Source of the DNA: Deltaproteobacteria bacterium
GTDB taxonomy: Bacteria; Myxococcota_A; UBA9160; UBA6930
Assembly (NCBI GenBank): GCA_019312665.1
Contig: JAFDCZ010000002.1
Coordinates: 1 to 62,070, forward strand
Reading direction: 5' to 3'
DNA: 62,070 bases
The notes beneath the pieces are model-generated. The model saw nothing but the letters and a program-made list of their open reading frames with translations, was not told where the DNA came from and made no database searches. Every line of letters begins with the position of its first letter. Position 1 is the first letter of the stretch. The position numbers and the translations under genes were made by a program. Shown one piece after another: positions 17,914 to 27,164 of the stretch.

Positions 17914-19671
17914 TCACACCTGCGCACGCACCAGCCGGCCCGGGCGTGCACCGGTATCGGCGTCGTTTTCTCGCGTCTTCACGCCGTTCACGAACGTCGC
18001 GAGGTAGCCCGTCGCGGGTTGCAGGATGCGTCGGCCGCCAGCCGGCAGATCGCTCCGCACCTCCAGCTCGCCGAGGGAGAGGTTCTCGAAATCGATCAGG
18101 TTGATGTCGGCTCGCTTGCCGATCTCGAGACTTCCTCGATCGCTCAGACCATAGAGCTCCGCGTTGTTGCGTGTCTGCTTCTCGACGACGAACTCGAGAG
18201 GCAGGCGCTCTCCCCGAGCACGATCCCTCGCCCAGTGGACGAGTTGGTAGGTGGGCGCGACCGCGTCGAAGATCAGGTTCACGTGGGCGCCCGCGTCGGA
18301 GAGGCCCACCACCGTGTTCGGATCCATCAGCATCTTGCGAATGACATCATGATTGAACGCCAGGTAGTTCGACCCGAGAAGGATGGCGAAGCGCTTTCCT
18401 CCGTCTTCGAGCAGAAAGTCGTAGAGGAACTCGTCGATGGTCTGGCCCGCGGCTGCAGCCGCGCCACCCAACATCTTGCTGGGGTCGGGCTCATAGTCCA
18501 TCGGCAGTGCGAGCGGAAAGAGGAACGAGGCCACCTGCTTGAGGAGTTGGTGGATATTGGCCATGGCGCCCGGATCGTCTACCGGAACATCCGCGTCGGC
18601 GAGGATTGCGGCCTTCACCTCGGGCTTCCGCATCTCGCGAACCCGCTCGGCGAGGGGAAGATCGGCGAGCTTCAGATAGGTCTCCCGGCGCTGGAACATG
18701 TGATAGGTCTGCAGGCTCGTGACGAAGCCGATCGGCCTGGAGGCCACCTGCGGCCTCAGATTCGAACCTCTCGCGTTCTCCTCGGCGCTTTCCTTCAAAT
18801 AGGCTTCCCAGGTGTTCGGAAAATCCATGATCTGCACGGTCGTGAACGTCACGGGACGCTCGGACGCGCGTCCGATTTTCTTGATCAGCTCGAACTCTTC
18901 CTCGAGAGAGAACTTCTCGCCGCCTAGCGTATCGAGCTTACCGATCGTGCTGGCGGGAATCAGCTCGAACACCCCGGAGCCAACACGCTTCATGGCCTCG
19001 GCAAACGCCAACAGCTCTTCCGTTTCGGCGAAGGTGCCGGGCACAGGAACACCTGCCATCGAGCGGTGGCCGATGGTGCGGGACGTCGTGAAGCCAAGGG
19101 CGCCGGCGCGCATGGCTTCCTCGACCATGTCGACCATGCGCTTCATGTCGTCGGCGGTGGGATCTTCATTGTTCCGGCCGCGTTGGCCCATCACATAGTT
19201 GCGAAGCGAACCATGAGCCAGCTGGGCACCGATATCGATGGCGTACTCACGGCTGGCCAGGAAATCGAGGTACTCCGGGAAGGTCTCCCACGCGCCCCAG
19301 GGCATGCCTTCATGAAGCGCCGTGCCGGGGATGTCTTCGACGCCCTCCATCAACTCGATCAGCTCGTCCTCGCCCCCGGGGGCGACCGGGGCGAAGCCCA
19401 CACCGCAGTTACCCATCACCACGGTCGTCACGCCGTGGGAGGCGGAAGGATCGATCTGGTCGTCCCAGGTGACCTGCCCGTCGTAGTGGGTATGGACATC
19501 CACCCAGCCCGGCGCGGCCAGGGCTCCGTCGGCCTGCACGGTCTCTTCGGCGGCCTCGGTGACGTGCCCCCGGGCGACGATCAGGCCGTCCTTGATTCCC
19601 AGGTCTCCGGTTTCTTTCGGCGCACCGGTGCCATCTACGATGGTGGCGCCCTTGATGACGACGTCGAGCAT
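17914..19671 (-). CDS. D-aminoacylase-like amidohydrolase family protein (copy 1)
   Basis: A 585-aa amidohydrolase-superfamily enzyme. The N-terminal composite sandwich leads into the metal motif [10 protein letters not shown] (His60, His62), followed by [15 protein letters not shown] and the C-terminal barrel closing with [11 protein letters not shown]. It is of the N-acyl-D-amino-acid deacylase group, in which most members have unknown substrates. ATG 19671 has GGAG 5 nt upstream; a longer start at 19743 is unlikely. A paralogue lies at 43483-45198. It is transcribed away from an acyl-CoA synthetase gene, and the 78-bp gap holds both promoters. Confidence 0.82.
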   Translation of the reverse strand: MLDVVIKGATIVDGTGAPKETGDLGIKDGLIVARGHVTEAAEETVQADGALAAPGWVDVHTHYDGQVTWDDQIDPSASHGVTTVVMGNCGVGFAPVAPGGEDELIELMEGVEDIPGTALHEGMPWGAWETFPEYLDFLASREYAIDIGAQLAHGSLRNYVMGQRGRNNEDPTADDMKRMVDMVEEAMRAGALGFTTSRTIGHRSMAGVPVPGTFAETEELLAFAEAMKRVGSGVFELIPASTIGKLDTLGGEKFSLEEEFELIKKIGRASERPVTFTTVQIMDFPNTWEAYLKESAEENARGSNLRPQVASRPIGFVTSLQTYHMFQRRETYLKLADLPLAERVREMRKPEVKAAILADADVPVDDPGAMANIHQLLKQVASFLFPLALPMDYEPDPSKMLGGAAAAAGQTIDEFLYDFLLEDGGKRFAILLGSNYLAFNHDVIRKMLMDPNTVVGLSDAGAHVNLIFDAVAPTYQLVHWARDRARGERLPLEFVVEKQTRNNAELYGLSDRGSLEIGKRADINLIDFENLSLGELEVRSDLPAGGRRILQPATGYLATFVNGVKTRENDADTGARPGRLVRAQV

Positions 19672-19749
19672 TCTGTCTCCTATTCCGCTTATTGCACGCA
19701 TCCTGCCATAACTCCAGCGGAACTGCCCGGACTGAAGTAACAACCTGGT

Positions 19750-21366
19750 ATGAGTCTACGAGGCACCGGACGAGGCGGACCCCTGCTCCGAACCCTGGAG
19801 ACCCTCCAGGTCCTGGGCGACAGCGGCTTCTTGAGCCCCCGATTCCTGGGAACCCTGCTTCCCGCGGCGCGAAAGTTCGGCAGCACGACCGCAGCTGGCT
19901 TTGCGGCCGCTGCAGCACGCAACCCGAACCTGCCGGCAGTGATCGACGACGCCGGAACGATGACGTTCAAGGAACTCGACGAAGCGACCAATGCCATCGC
20001 GCGAGGATTGCGTGCCGCGGGCGTGGGGCCGGGGGATGGCGTGGGGCTCTTCGCGCGCAATCACCGGGGGTTCGTCCAGGCCCAGATCGCACTCGACAAG
20101 CTCGGCGCCAATACCCTGCTGCTGAACACGGGCTTCGCGTCGCCCCAGCTGAAAGAAGTATGCGCCCGTGAAGGCACCCGGGTCATCCTCTACGACGAAG
20201 AGTTCCACGCCATCGTCGAGGGAGGTGCCAGCGACCACGTGGGCTTCCTAACGTGGACGGACTCGGACGACGTCTCTAAAAGGACGCTCGAACAGCTTGG
20301 CAGCTCCCACGACAGCGGGCCCATCGACGCACCGTCGCAGCCTGGCCGGACGACCATTCTCACCTCGGGGACGACCGGCACCCCGAAGGGCGCCCAACGC
20401 ACGATGAAGCGCCAGGGCGTCGACAGCCTGGTCGGGCTCTTCGGACGGATGCCCCTGCGGACCGGCACCCGCAACCTGATCGTGGCGCCTACCTTCCACT
20501 CCTGGGGCGGTATGCACCTGTTGCTCGCCTCTCAGCTTGGTTGTACAGCGATCCTCCAGCGACGATTCGACCCGGAAGACACCCTCGCGGCCATCGAAGA
20601 ACATCAGCCGCAGATCCTTGCGGTCGTACCGGTGATGATGCAACGCATTCTGGCGTTGGGGGATGACGTGATCAGCCGCTACGACACGTCATCGCTCGAA
20701 GCCGTGTGTGCCAGCGGCTCCGCCTTGCCGGGCGAATTGGCCCTGCGTTGGATGAACACCTTCGGCGACAACGTCTACAACCTCTACGGCTCGACCGAGG
20801 TGGCCCAGGCCTCGATCGCGATGCCCGATGAGCTTCGCTCGGCCCCAGGTACGGCAGGCCGCCCGCCCCGCGGCGTCACCGTCCGCATCATCGACAGCGA
20901 AGGCCGCGAAGTTCCCCAAGGCGTGACCGGACGCATCTTCGTCGGCAACGACAACCAGTTCGATGGGTACACAGGCGGTGGCAACAAAGAGATCGTCGAC
21001 GGCTTGATGTCGAGCGGTGATGTCGGCCATTTCGATGAGAACGGTCTGCTCTTCGTCGATGGCCGGGACGATGACATGATCATCTCCGGCGGCGAGAACG
21101 TCTTCCCCCGCGAGATCGAGGACCTGCTCGCGGACCACGAAGACGTGGTCGAAGCGGCGGTGCTAGGCGTCCCCGACGACGAATTCGGCCAGCGACTGAA
21201 AGGCTTCGTCGTTCTTCGCGAGGGCGCCCAGACGGATGAGGCCGGCCTGAAGACCTACGTGAAGAACCACCTGGCCCGTTACAAGGTGCCGCGCGAAATC
21301 ATCTTCCTGGACGCACTACCCCGGAACCCGACCGGAAAAGTCCTCAAACGAGACCTCGCCCAATAA
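19750..21366 (+). CDS. Acyl-CoA synthetase (AMP-binding, FadD-like)
   Basis: A 538-aa adenylate-forming enzyme that activates a carboxylic acid to its CoA thioester with ATP. Motifs in order: the P-loop-like TILTSGTTGTPKGA (about 200), the adenine motif YNLYGSTEVA, the hinge GRDDDMIISGGENVFP and the catalytic C-terminal Lys in NPTGKVLKR. A 30-residue leader precedes the domain. Chain-length specificity is not readable; mycobacterial FadD12-like proteins look similar. It ends at the hairpin repeat shared with the converging SDR gene. Confidence 0.88.
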   Translation: MSLRGTGRGGPLLRTLETLQVLGDSGFLSPRFLGTLLPAARKFGSTTAAGFAAAAARNPNLPAVIDDAGTMTFKELDEATNAIARGLRAAGVGPGDGVGLFARNHRGFVQAQIALDKLGANTLLLNTGFASPQLKEVCAREGTRVILYDEEFHAIVEGGASDHVGFLTWTDSDDVSKRTLEQLGSSHDSGPIDAPSQPGRTTILTSGTTGTPKGAQRTMKRQGVDSLVGLFGRMPLRTGTRNLIVAPTFHSWGGMHLLLASQLGCTAILQRRFDPEDTLAAIEEHQPQILAVVPVMMQRILALGDDVISRYDTSSLEAVCASGSALPGELALRWMNTFGDNVYNLYGSTEVAQASIAMPDELRSAPGTAGRPPRGVTVRIIDSEGREVPQGVTGRIFVGNDNQFDGYTGGGNKEIVDGLMSSGDVGHFDENGLLFVDGRDDDMIISGGENVFPREIEDLLADHEDVVEAAVLGVPDDEFGQRLKGFVVLREGAQTDEAGLKTYVKNHLARYKVPREIIFLDALPRNPTGKVLKRDLAQ

Positions 21367-21387
21367 GTCAACGAGCGGGGACTTATT
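21362..21387. repeat. Hairpin repeat between convergent genes (copy A)
   Basis: Perfect 8-bp inverted repeat AATAAGTC/GACTTATT around a 10-nt GC-rich loop. Both arms contain a TAA stop: of the synthetase at 21364-21366 and of the SDR on the other strand. Read on the minus strand, 21 bases of it match 18 of 21 bases of the element at 48643-48663 (shared GTCCCCGCT, GTT and ACTT blocks). It may end transcription from both sides. Confidence 0.6.
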
Positions 21388-22297
21388 CGAGGCCGCCGTC
21401 GAAATCCTTGCCGTTCATGCCTGCGTTCATGCGGGCCTGCTTCACCATGTCGCGCACGATCGGGCCGAGGGTCGTCGGATCGGAAACCGGCGCGACGGTC
21501 GGGCCACGGTGCCAGCCCTCTGCGATGGCCAGTACGCTGCCCGAAGCTTCGAAGACGCGCCCGGTCACGTCACGGGATTCGGCGCTCGCGAGCCAGGTGA
21601 CAATCGGCGCGATCCAGCGAGGGCTCTGGGCTTCACGCATCTCGTCGGTGATCTCACCGGGCTGGAGATCCTCGGTAAGCCGCGTGAGAGCGCCGGGCGC
21701 GATGCAGTTCACGGTCACGCCGTAGCGCTTGAGCTCGCGGGAAGCGATGACGGTGAATGCTGCGATGCCCGCCTTGGCTGCGCCGTAGTTCGTCTGGCCC
21801 GGATTGCCATAGATCCCCGACACGGAACTCGTGTTGATCAGCCGGGCGTCGACCGGGTTGCCGGCCTTGCTCTGTTCTCGCCAGTAGCCCGCGGCGTGAT
21901 GGGCGGGAGCGAAGGTCCCCTTCAGGTGGACCTGGATCACCGCATCCCACTCACTTTCCTGCATGTTCACGAGCATCCGGTCGCGCAGGATGCCTGCGTT
22001 GTTCACCAACGCATCGAGCCGGCCGTAGCTTTCGATGGCCTGCTGGATCATCTCCTTCGCCTGACCGAAATCACTGACGTCGGAGCCATTGGCCACGGCT
22101 TCGCCGCCGGCGGCTTTGATCTCGTTCACGACCTCGTCCGCAGGGCCGAGATCCGCGCCTGTGCCGTCGCGGGCTCCGCCGAGATCGTTGACGATGACCT
22201 TCGCCCCGTGGTCTGCCAGCATCAGGGCATATTCGCGGCCGATGCCTCGCCCTGCACCGGTGACGATGACGACGCGATCTTCACAAAAAGAACTCAT
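21383..22297 (-). CDS. SDR family oxidoreductase, 3-hydroxyacyl-CoA dehydrogenase-like
   Basis: A 304-aa NAD(P)-dependent short-chain dehydrogenase. The cofactor motif TGAGRGIG lies at 13-20, NNAG at 99-102, and the catalytic Ser/Tyr171/Lys175 set in SSVSG and NYGAAKAG. The insert RDGTGADLGPADEV after the third strand is typical of the 3-hydroxyacyl-CoA dehydrogenase half of multifunctional enzyme 2. GGAGG lies 7 nt before its ATG. It is the last gene of an operon reading hydratase, synthetase, SDR, which fits the second and third beta-oxidation steps. Confidence 0.87.
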   Translation of the reverse strand: MSSFCEDRVVIVTGAGRGIGREYALMLADHGAKVIVNDLGGARDGTGADLGPADEVVNEIKAAGGEAVANGSDVSDFGQAKEMIQQAIESYGRLDALVNNAGILRDRMLVNMQESEWDAVIQVHLKGTFAPAHHAAGYWREQSKAGNPVDARLINTSSVSGIYGNPGQTNYGAAKAGIAAFTVIASRELKRYGVTVNCIAPGALTRLTEDLQPGEITDEMREAQSPRWIAPIVTWLASAESRDVTGRVFEASGSVLAIAEGWHRGPTVAPVSDPTTLGPIVRDMVKQARMNAGMNGKDFDGGLE

Positions 22298-22387
22298 GGC
22301 GTTTCCTCCATTCGAGGGTATGACGGTAGCGCGTCTGGCCCTGCCGGGCAGGGAACGGAGAGCGCGCCCTGCCTGCCTCGCCCGAAA

Positions 22388-24004
22388 TCAGGCGAGGGCG
22401 TCTTCCACCGTCTGGCGCGCCCATGGGTAGTCCGCTTTCCCGTTCGGCGCGCGACGCACTTCATCGACCACGAAGAGCTGCTTCGGCACTTTGAAGGATG
22501 CGAGATTCCCCTTTGTGAACTCGCGCAGGGCTTCACCATCGACGCTCGCACCCGGGCGAAGAGAGGCGACGCCGGTAACCCGTTGCCCGAACTTCTCGTC
22601 CTCGACTCCCACGACCAGGCAGTCCACCACGTCCGGATGCTGCTTGACCGCTTCCTCCACCTCTTCCGGGTAGACCTTCTCGCCGGCCGTATTGATGCAA
22701 TTCGAGCCTCGGCCGAGAAGCGTCAGGCTGCCGTCGGCCTCGACGATCGCCCAATCGCCGGGGAAGGAGTAGCGCACCCCGTCGATGGTCTTGAAGGTGG
22801 CGCGGCTCTTGGCTTCGTCTTTGTAGTAGCCGAGCGGAACGCTTCCACCAGCAGCCACCATGCCCGACTCACCGGAACCCGGCACGATCTCCCGGCCATC
22901 CTCGGCGAAGACCTTGGTCGTGGGGTTCATGGCGAACTTGGCTGTCTCACCGATGTTTCCGCGCGTGGTGATCTGGGTGCCCATGGCGCCCTCGCTGGAG
23001 CCCATGGCGTCGATCAGCACGAACCCGTGATGCTCGAGCAACTGCGCTTTCACTTCCGATGTCCACATCACCCCGGAGGAGACGACGCGTTTCACGCAGC
23101 TGGGGTCGTAGGGCTGGCCCTTCTGCTTGGCCTCGGCGAGCGCTCGCAGCATGGGTTTGGCGAACGCATCCCCAACGATGACGAGCTGTCCCGCCTGCTC
23201 ACGCTGTGCCGTGGCCCATAGCTCGTGCGCATCGAACGAACTCTCGGTCAGCATCACCACGCGGGCGCCAGCACAATGGGGGACCATCGCGCCGAGCCAC
23301 ATCCCGGTGCCATGCATCAGAGGGCAAGCCGGAATCGAAACCTCCCCGCTTCCCTCGTCCCACATCTTCTTCGTGAGCGCAGGGATCGCATCGGCCTCGG
23401 GAATTCCGTGCTCGCCAAACATGAACGCATACGGGATGAATCCCTGGAGCATCCCCCCGATGTCGTACATCACGCCCTTGGGCATACCGGTCGTGCCGCC
23501 GGTGTACAGCATGTAGACGTCGTCCGGGGATCGCGTGATGCGCGGGGCCGGATCATGGCCGGCGACCAACGCCTCGTAGGGAATCGCACCATCGACGGAT
23601 TCCCCGCCATCGTCGACTTCCACCCACAGCTTCACCTTGGGCGCTTTGTCTTTCACGCGGGCAACGCGCTCCCCGAGGCTCGAGTGGAAGACCAACACTT
23701 CGGCGTCCGAGTTCTCGAGCAGGTAGAGAAGCTCGTCGTCCAGGTAGCGGTAGTTGATGTTGATCGGAACGTGACGGCCCTTGAACGCGCCGAACTGGGT
23801 CTCCAGATACTCGTTTCCGTTGTACAGGTAGAGGCCGACCTTCGCGCCGGGCTCGAGCCCGGCCGCTGAGAAGGCGGAGGCGATGCGCGATGCGCGATCG
23901 TCGTACTCGCTCCAGGTGCGTCGATTCTCGCCGCACACCAGCGCATCCCGATCTCCGATCTGGTCAGCGATGGCCTCCCAGAGTGTCGCGTAATGCATTT
24001 CCAT
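22388..24004 (-). CDS. Acyl-CoA synthetase
   Basis: A 538-aa AMP-binding enzyme, distinct from the synthetase 1 kb away. It shows YTGGTTGMPKGV (phosphate loop), IDAMGSSEGAMG (adenine region), FPGDWAIVEADG, the hinge GRGSNCINTAGEKVYPEEVE and the C-terminal Lys in APNGKADYPWA. The adenine region differs from the usual YGxTE, as in several fatty-acid or cholesterol-side-chain ligases. It begins only 2 nt after the enoyl-CoA hydratase stop, so the two are co-translated, and an SDR follows 90 nt later. Confidence 0.88.
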   Translation of the reverse strand: MEMHYATLWEAIADQIGDRDALVCGENRRTWSEYDDRASRIASAFSAAGLEPGAKVGLYLYNGNEYLETQFGAFKGRHVPININYRYLDDELLYLLENSDAEVLVFHSSLGERVARVKDKAPKVKLWVEVDDGGESVDGAIPYEALVAGHDPAPRITRSPDDVYMLYTGGTTGMPKGVMYDIGGMLQGFIPYAFMFGEHGIPEADAIPALTKKMWDEGSGEVSIPACPLMHGTGMWLGAMVPHCAGARVVMLTESSFDAHELWATAQREQAGQLVIVGDAFAKPMLRALAEAKQKGQPYDPSCVKRVVSSGVMWTSEVKAQLLEHHGFVLIDAMGSSEGAMGTQITTRGNIGETAKFAMNPTTKVFAEDGREIVPGSGESGMVAAGGSVPLGYYKDEAKSRATFKTIDGVRYSFPGDWAIVEADGSLTLLGRGSNCINTAGEKVYPEEVEEAVKQHPDVVDCLVVGVEDEKFGQRVTGVASLRPGASVDGEALREFTKGNLASFKVPKQLFVVDEVRRAPNGKADYPWARQTVEDALA

Positions 24005-24006
24005 CT

Positions 24007-24912
24007 CTACTTCTCCTCAGTACGGTAGTCGCCGAATTTTTCGTCACGCTCCTGGAGCGCACCCGTCAGCTTCCCCTTGCCGGGGCCGATCTTGTTGATG
24101 AACTCGTGAAAGCTGGGCTGGTGGGTGGCAAGGGTGCAGAGTTCCGTGCCCTGGCGAATGCCAGCCCGGAAACCCATCGCATCCATCTGGCGATGCACCG
24201 CTCGTTTGTTCAGCTGGACGATATCCGGCGGCAACGCCGCCATCCGCTCGGCCATCTCGAGGGTCTTGGCTTCGAGCTCTTCGGCCGGAAAGACCCGGGT
24301 GGCCCACCCCCGTTTCTCCGCCTCGATGCCGTTGATCGAATCGCCGGTAAGCATCATCTCCATGCCCTTGCGCATGCCGACGAGCCAGGCGTGGAATTGC
24401 ATGTCCGGCACGCCGAAGCGCACGGCCGGGTAACCCATCTGAGCATCCTCGGCCATGTAAATGACATCGCAACCGGTGGCGAGTTCACTGCCTCCGGCCA
24501 GGCAATAGCCGTGTACCTGCGCGATCACCGGCTTCGAGAGATCCCAGATCGACATCCAACCTTCGGTGACATGGCGTGGCCATTGGCCTTCGCCGCCGGC
24601 CGTGAAGAAGGGGTACTCGAGGCCTTCGTTACCTCCGCCCAGATCGTACCCGGCGGAGAAACTCGGCCCGGCACCCCGAACGATCATCACATGGATGTCT
24701 GCATCCTGGTCTCCCTGCTGCAAGGCATGGAGCACCTGGCCGCGCAGGGCGTGGTTGAGGGCGTTGCGCTTTTCCGGGCGGTTCATCGTGATGCGCCGGA
24801 CGTGAGGTGCCGGATCGTCGACGAGGACGACGGTGTAGTCCGAGGCGGATTCGGGCTGGCTCACATTCGCGTTGCGGTCGGCGTAGGGATTGGCGTTGGT
24901 TTCGCTGTTCAT
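24007..24912 (-). CDS. Enoyl-CoA hydratase/isomerase family protein
   Basis: A 301-aa crotonase-fold protein. The substrate-binding block PEKRNALNHALRGQV, the oxyanion-hole segments FSAGYDLGG and CLAGGSELATGCDV, and MGYPAVRFGVPD are all present. It probably hydrates trans-2-enoyl-CoA. Catalytic Glu positions are not certain from sequence. GAGGAAA precedes ATG 24912; a longer start at 25005 lacks support. First gene of the hydratase - synthetase - SDR operon and divergent from the DUF2993-like gene across 76 bp. Confidence 0.87.
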   Translation of the reverse strand: MNSETNANPYADRNANVSQPESASDYTVVLVDDPAPHVRRITMNRPEKRNALNHALRGQVLHALQQGDQDADIHVMIVRGAGPSFSAGYDLGGGNEGLEYPFFTAGGEGQWPRHVTEGWMSIWDLSKPVIAQVHGYCLAGGSELATGCDVIYMAEDAQMGYPAVRFGVPDMQFHAWLVGMRKGMEMMLTGDSINGIEAEKRGWATRVFPAEELEAKTLEMAERMAALPPDIVQLNKRAVHRQMDAMGFRAGIRQGTELCTLATHQPSFHEFINKIGPGKGKLTGALQERDEKFGDYRTEEK

Positions 24913-24988
24913 TTTTCCTCCGAGGCGATCGATTGCACTCGACCCCTTCGGTGCTGTCAAGATGCCACGTCCGGCGTACTCTTCCAGA

Positions 24989-25624
24989 ATGCGCTCGGAT
25001 GCCATCGACCAGCTCCTGAGCAGCTATCTCAAGCAGCCGGTCCGGTTGAGCTGGAAAGGCGCCGCCTCGGACGCCATCCGGGGGACTTTCGAACGGCCGC
25101 GGGTAGAGCTGGGCGGGCTGGCGACCGCGTGGGTGCCCTTCGAAGAGGTCGTGCTGGATGCCGACCGGGTGACCTTCCGTCCAGGTGTGCCTGCACGCCT
25201 GGGGATCGAGACGCCTCGCATCGAACTGGCGGTGGGGCAAGGCGAAATCGACAAATGGATGAGCCGCCTGCAGCTCCCGTTCCGTCTGGTGCTGGAAGAA
25301 ACCTCCCTGATCGTGAAGACGAGGATCGCTGGCTTCCCGGTCGGCGAACTCGAAGCCAGGCTCGACATCGTCGGCGGCTGGTTCGTGTTGAAGCCCCGCC
25401 GCGCCTCGATCCTTGGCATCCCGGGCGCCCTTGCGCCTCTCTTCCGAACCTACCTTCCGCTGCCTCCCCTCCCACGAGATGCGCGCTTGATCGCCATCGA
25501 CCACGAGCCGGGCCTGCTTCGCCTGACCCTCGAAGCGGACGATTTCGAAGAGCGGATCACTCCGGGCCTCGTGAGTCGCCTGCAAAAGCGGATGATGCCT
25601 GGCACAGGTTTCGGGCCGTCATGA
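24989..25624 (+). CDS. LmeA/DUF2993-like lipid-binding protein, tentative
   Basis: A 211-aa protein that starts with a helix (AIDQLLSSYLKQ) and then consists of regular short beta strands (ETPRIELAVGQGEID, TRIAGFPVGELEARLDIVGG). This pattern resembles DUF2993/LmeA-type lipid-binding beta-cups. There is no signal peptide if the ATG at 24989 is used; upstream in-frame starts to 24890 would add a short hydrophobic stretch. Likely a lipid-binding or accessory protein. The call rests on strand pattern only. Confidence 0.45.
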   Translation: MRSDAIDQLLSSYLKQPVRLSWKGAASDAIRGTFERPRVELGGLATAWVPFEEVVLDADRVTFRPGVPARLGIETPRIELAVGQGEIDKWMSRLQLPFRLVLEETSLIVKTRIAGFPVGELEARLDIVGGWFVLKPRRASILGIPGALAPLFRTYLPLPPLPRDARLIAIDHEPGLLRLTLEADDFEERITPGLVSRLQKRMMPGTGFGPS

Positions 25625-25679
25625 GCGGCTCGTCGTGCCGAACGATCTCTGCCTGGGAGCAGGAGCTGAGGCCCCAGGG

Positions 25680-26285
25680 CTAGGCGAGTAGCCGGCGCAA
25701 CGTTCCTTCGATGACGGTGGAGGCGCGGTTTCGGCTGAGCCGCTGCTCGGATCGGAGGCGGTCCCAGGCCTCGGACGAAGTCGCCAGCTCGGCGGCGTCG
25801 GTCAGTTCGGAATCCCGTTGCTCGAGCTCCGGGAGCCACCGCAGGAGATTCGTGCGCAACTCGCGAACGTCGGTCGCGTGCCGACCCCGCAGATAGTGGG
25901 AGCGCCAGCGATGAAGCGCCGCGGACCGATGGTAGGGCGAAAACCGCTCGAAGAGATCTGCCCGCCGCGCAACCAACGCCACGATTCGCTCCTCGAGCCC
26001 GCCCTCAGGTTGGCCACCTCTCAGCAGTGGACGAAGCTCGACCCGTAGCCGCACGTCCATCTCCGCGTAGAGGGTCTCCATATCCGAGAAATGGCGGAAC
26101 ACGGTGCGGATCCCGACGCCCGCACGTTCTGCCACTTGTTGCGCCGTGGGCCGCGGGCTGCCCTCCCCGATCAACGCCATCAAGGCCTGGACGATCGCCT
26201 GCCGACTTCGCTCCGAGCGCCGGGCGCGGCCATCGGAGCTGGTGGCCTCAGACGAAGGAGCGGTACCGGGAGCGGAACGGGCCAT
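25680..26285 (-). CDS. TetR/AcrR family regulator
   Basis: A 201-aa regulator with a TetR helix-turn-helix near residues 25-70 (RPTAQQVAERAGVGIRTVFR, then HFSDMETLY). The C-terminal helices are long and Arg-rich with a generic ligand domain. The promoter region has ATGGCA/TGCCAT arms (26295-26313) that could be its own operator. A DUF4336 protein gene lies 79 bp upstream on the same strand. The target genes and inducer are unknown. Confidence 0.88.
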   Translation of the reverse strand: MARSAPGTAPSSEATSSDGRARRSERSRQAIVQALMALIGEGSPRPTAQQVAERAGVGIRTVFRHFSDMETLYAEMDVRLRVELRPLLRGGQPEGGLEERIVALVARRADLFERFSPYHRSAALHRWRSHYLRGRHATDVRELRTNLLRWLPELEQRDSELTDAAELATSSEAWDRLRSEQRLSRNRASTVIEGTLRRLLA

Positions 26286-26294
26286 GCCAAGAAG

Positions 26295-26313
26295 ATGGCA
26301 GAAACCGTGCCAT
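26295..26313. promoter_or_regulatory. Inverted repeat upstream of the TetR gene
   Basis: Perfect ATGGCA/TGCCAT arms separated by 7 nt, lying 9 bp upstream of the start of the regulator at 25680-26285. A further GCCAT half-site covers the start codon. The size suits a TetR dimer. Binding to other promoters is unknown. Confidence 0.4.
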
Positions 26314-26364
26314 AACTCGACCCCGAAATAGGCTGCGCTTGGAGGCCCTGGCCCGGAGGCCCGC

Positions 26365-27075
26365 TCAACGAAGGAAGGCGTAGCCCTCCAGAAGCGCCTC
26401 CCTCCCGCCGACTTCGACGATATCGCCGTGGGCCACGATCACGCGCTCGAAAGGCCATTCGAGAATCCGATCGAAGGACGAGCGGAAGGCGGTTCGATCC
26501 CGGATGCCGAAGCGCTCCAGCAGGGTGGGAGAAAGCAAACCTTTCACACCTGCCAGGCGCAAGGCGAAACGGGTGCCGACGGAGAAGCTCGGCGATGGAT
26601 TGAATGCGAGATCCGTGGCCACGAGGGTTGCCGTCGGCGGGTGGTAGAAGACGACTTCGTTTGCGAGCGGGAACCCTTTGACAACCACTTGCTCAATGTG
26701 GCCCGCCCAGGCCGCGGGGGCTTCGTCTCCGAGCACCTCTGCGGGCATCAGATCCGGCCGCTTGCTCGCGAGGCCAGGCGCAAGATGGAGCGACGCATCG
26801 GGAAACGCATCTCGCCAACCCCCAATGAACATGTGATGGAAACGCGTTGGTGCGATCAACGCCGCGGGTTCGCCCAGGGCCCGAACGGCCTCGAGCCGTT
26901 CGTCCGTCGCTTCGATCGGCGAGTGGATCCACAGACCTCCGGTCGGCAGCCGGATCACGGTCATACGCGTGCCGATCTCCATCCCCACGAACCGGAGCGG
27001 CTGCTGGTCCGCCCAGAGGTCCGTTGCCAGCGTCTGCATCCAGCGAGTATCGATCACCCGCAAGGACAACGCCAA
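26365..27075 (-). CDS. DUF4336 domain protein, MBL-like fold
   Basis: A 236-aa protein matching my recollection of DUF4336: the strand block TVIRLPTGGLWIHSPIEAT, the linker ALIAPTRFHHMFIGGWRDAFP and later EVVFYHPPTATLVATDLAFN. Residues PTRFHH and the Asp in ATDLAF resemble metallo-beta-lactamase-like positions, but the full HxHxDH motif is missing. The enzyme role is unknown. Transcribed with the TetR gene downstream. A start at the in-frame ATG 36 nt downstream is also possible. Confidence 0.65.
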   Translation of the reverse strand: MALSLRVIDTRWMQTLATDLWADQQPLRFVGMEIGTRMTVIRLPTGGLWIHSPIEATDERLEAVRALGEPAALIAPTRFHHMFIGGWRDAFPDASLHLAPGLASKRPDLMPAEVLGDEAPAAWAGHIEQVVVKGFPLANEVVFYHPPTATLVATDLAFNPSPSFSVGTRFALRLAGVKGLLSPTLLERFGIRDRTAFRSSFDRILEWPFERVIVAHGDIVEVGGREALLEGYAFLR

Positions 27076-27164
27076 GGGCTCGAAAAACCATCACAACTCC
27101 AGTTGTGACGAAGGTCATGCATCCATGCGGCTGCTCTTCCGTTGGTTTCGAAAGGGGGGATGCA

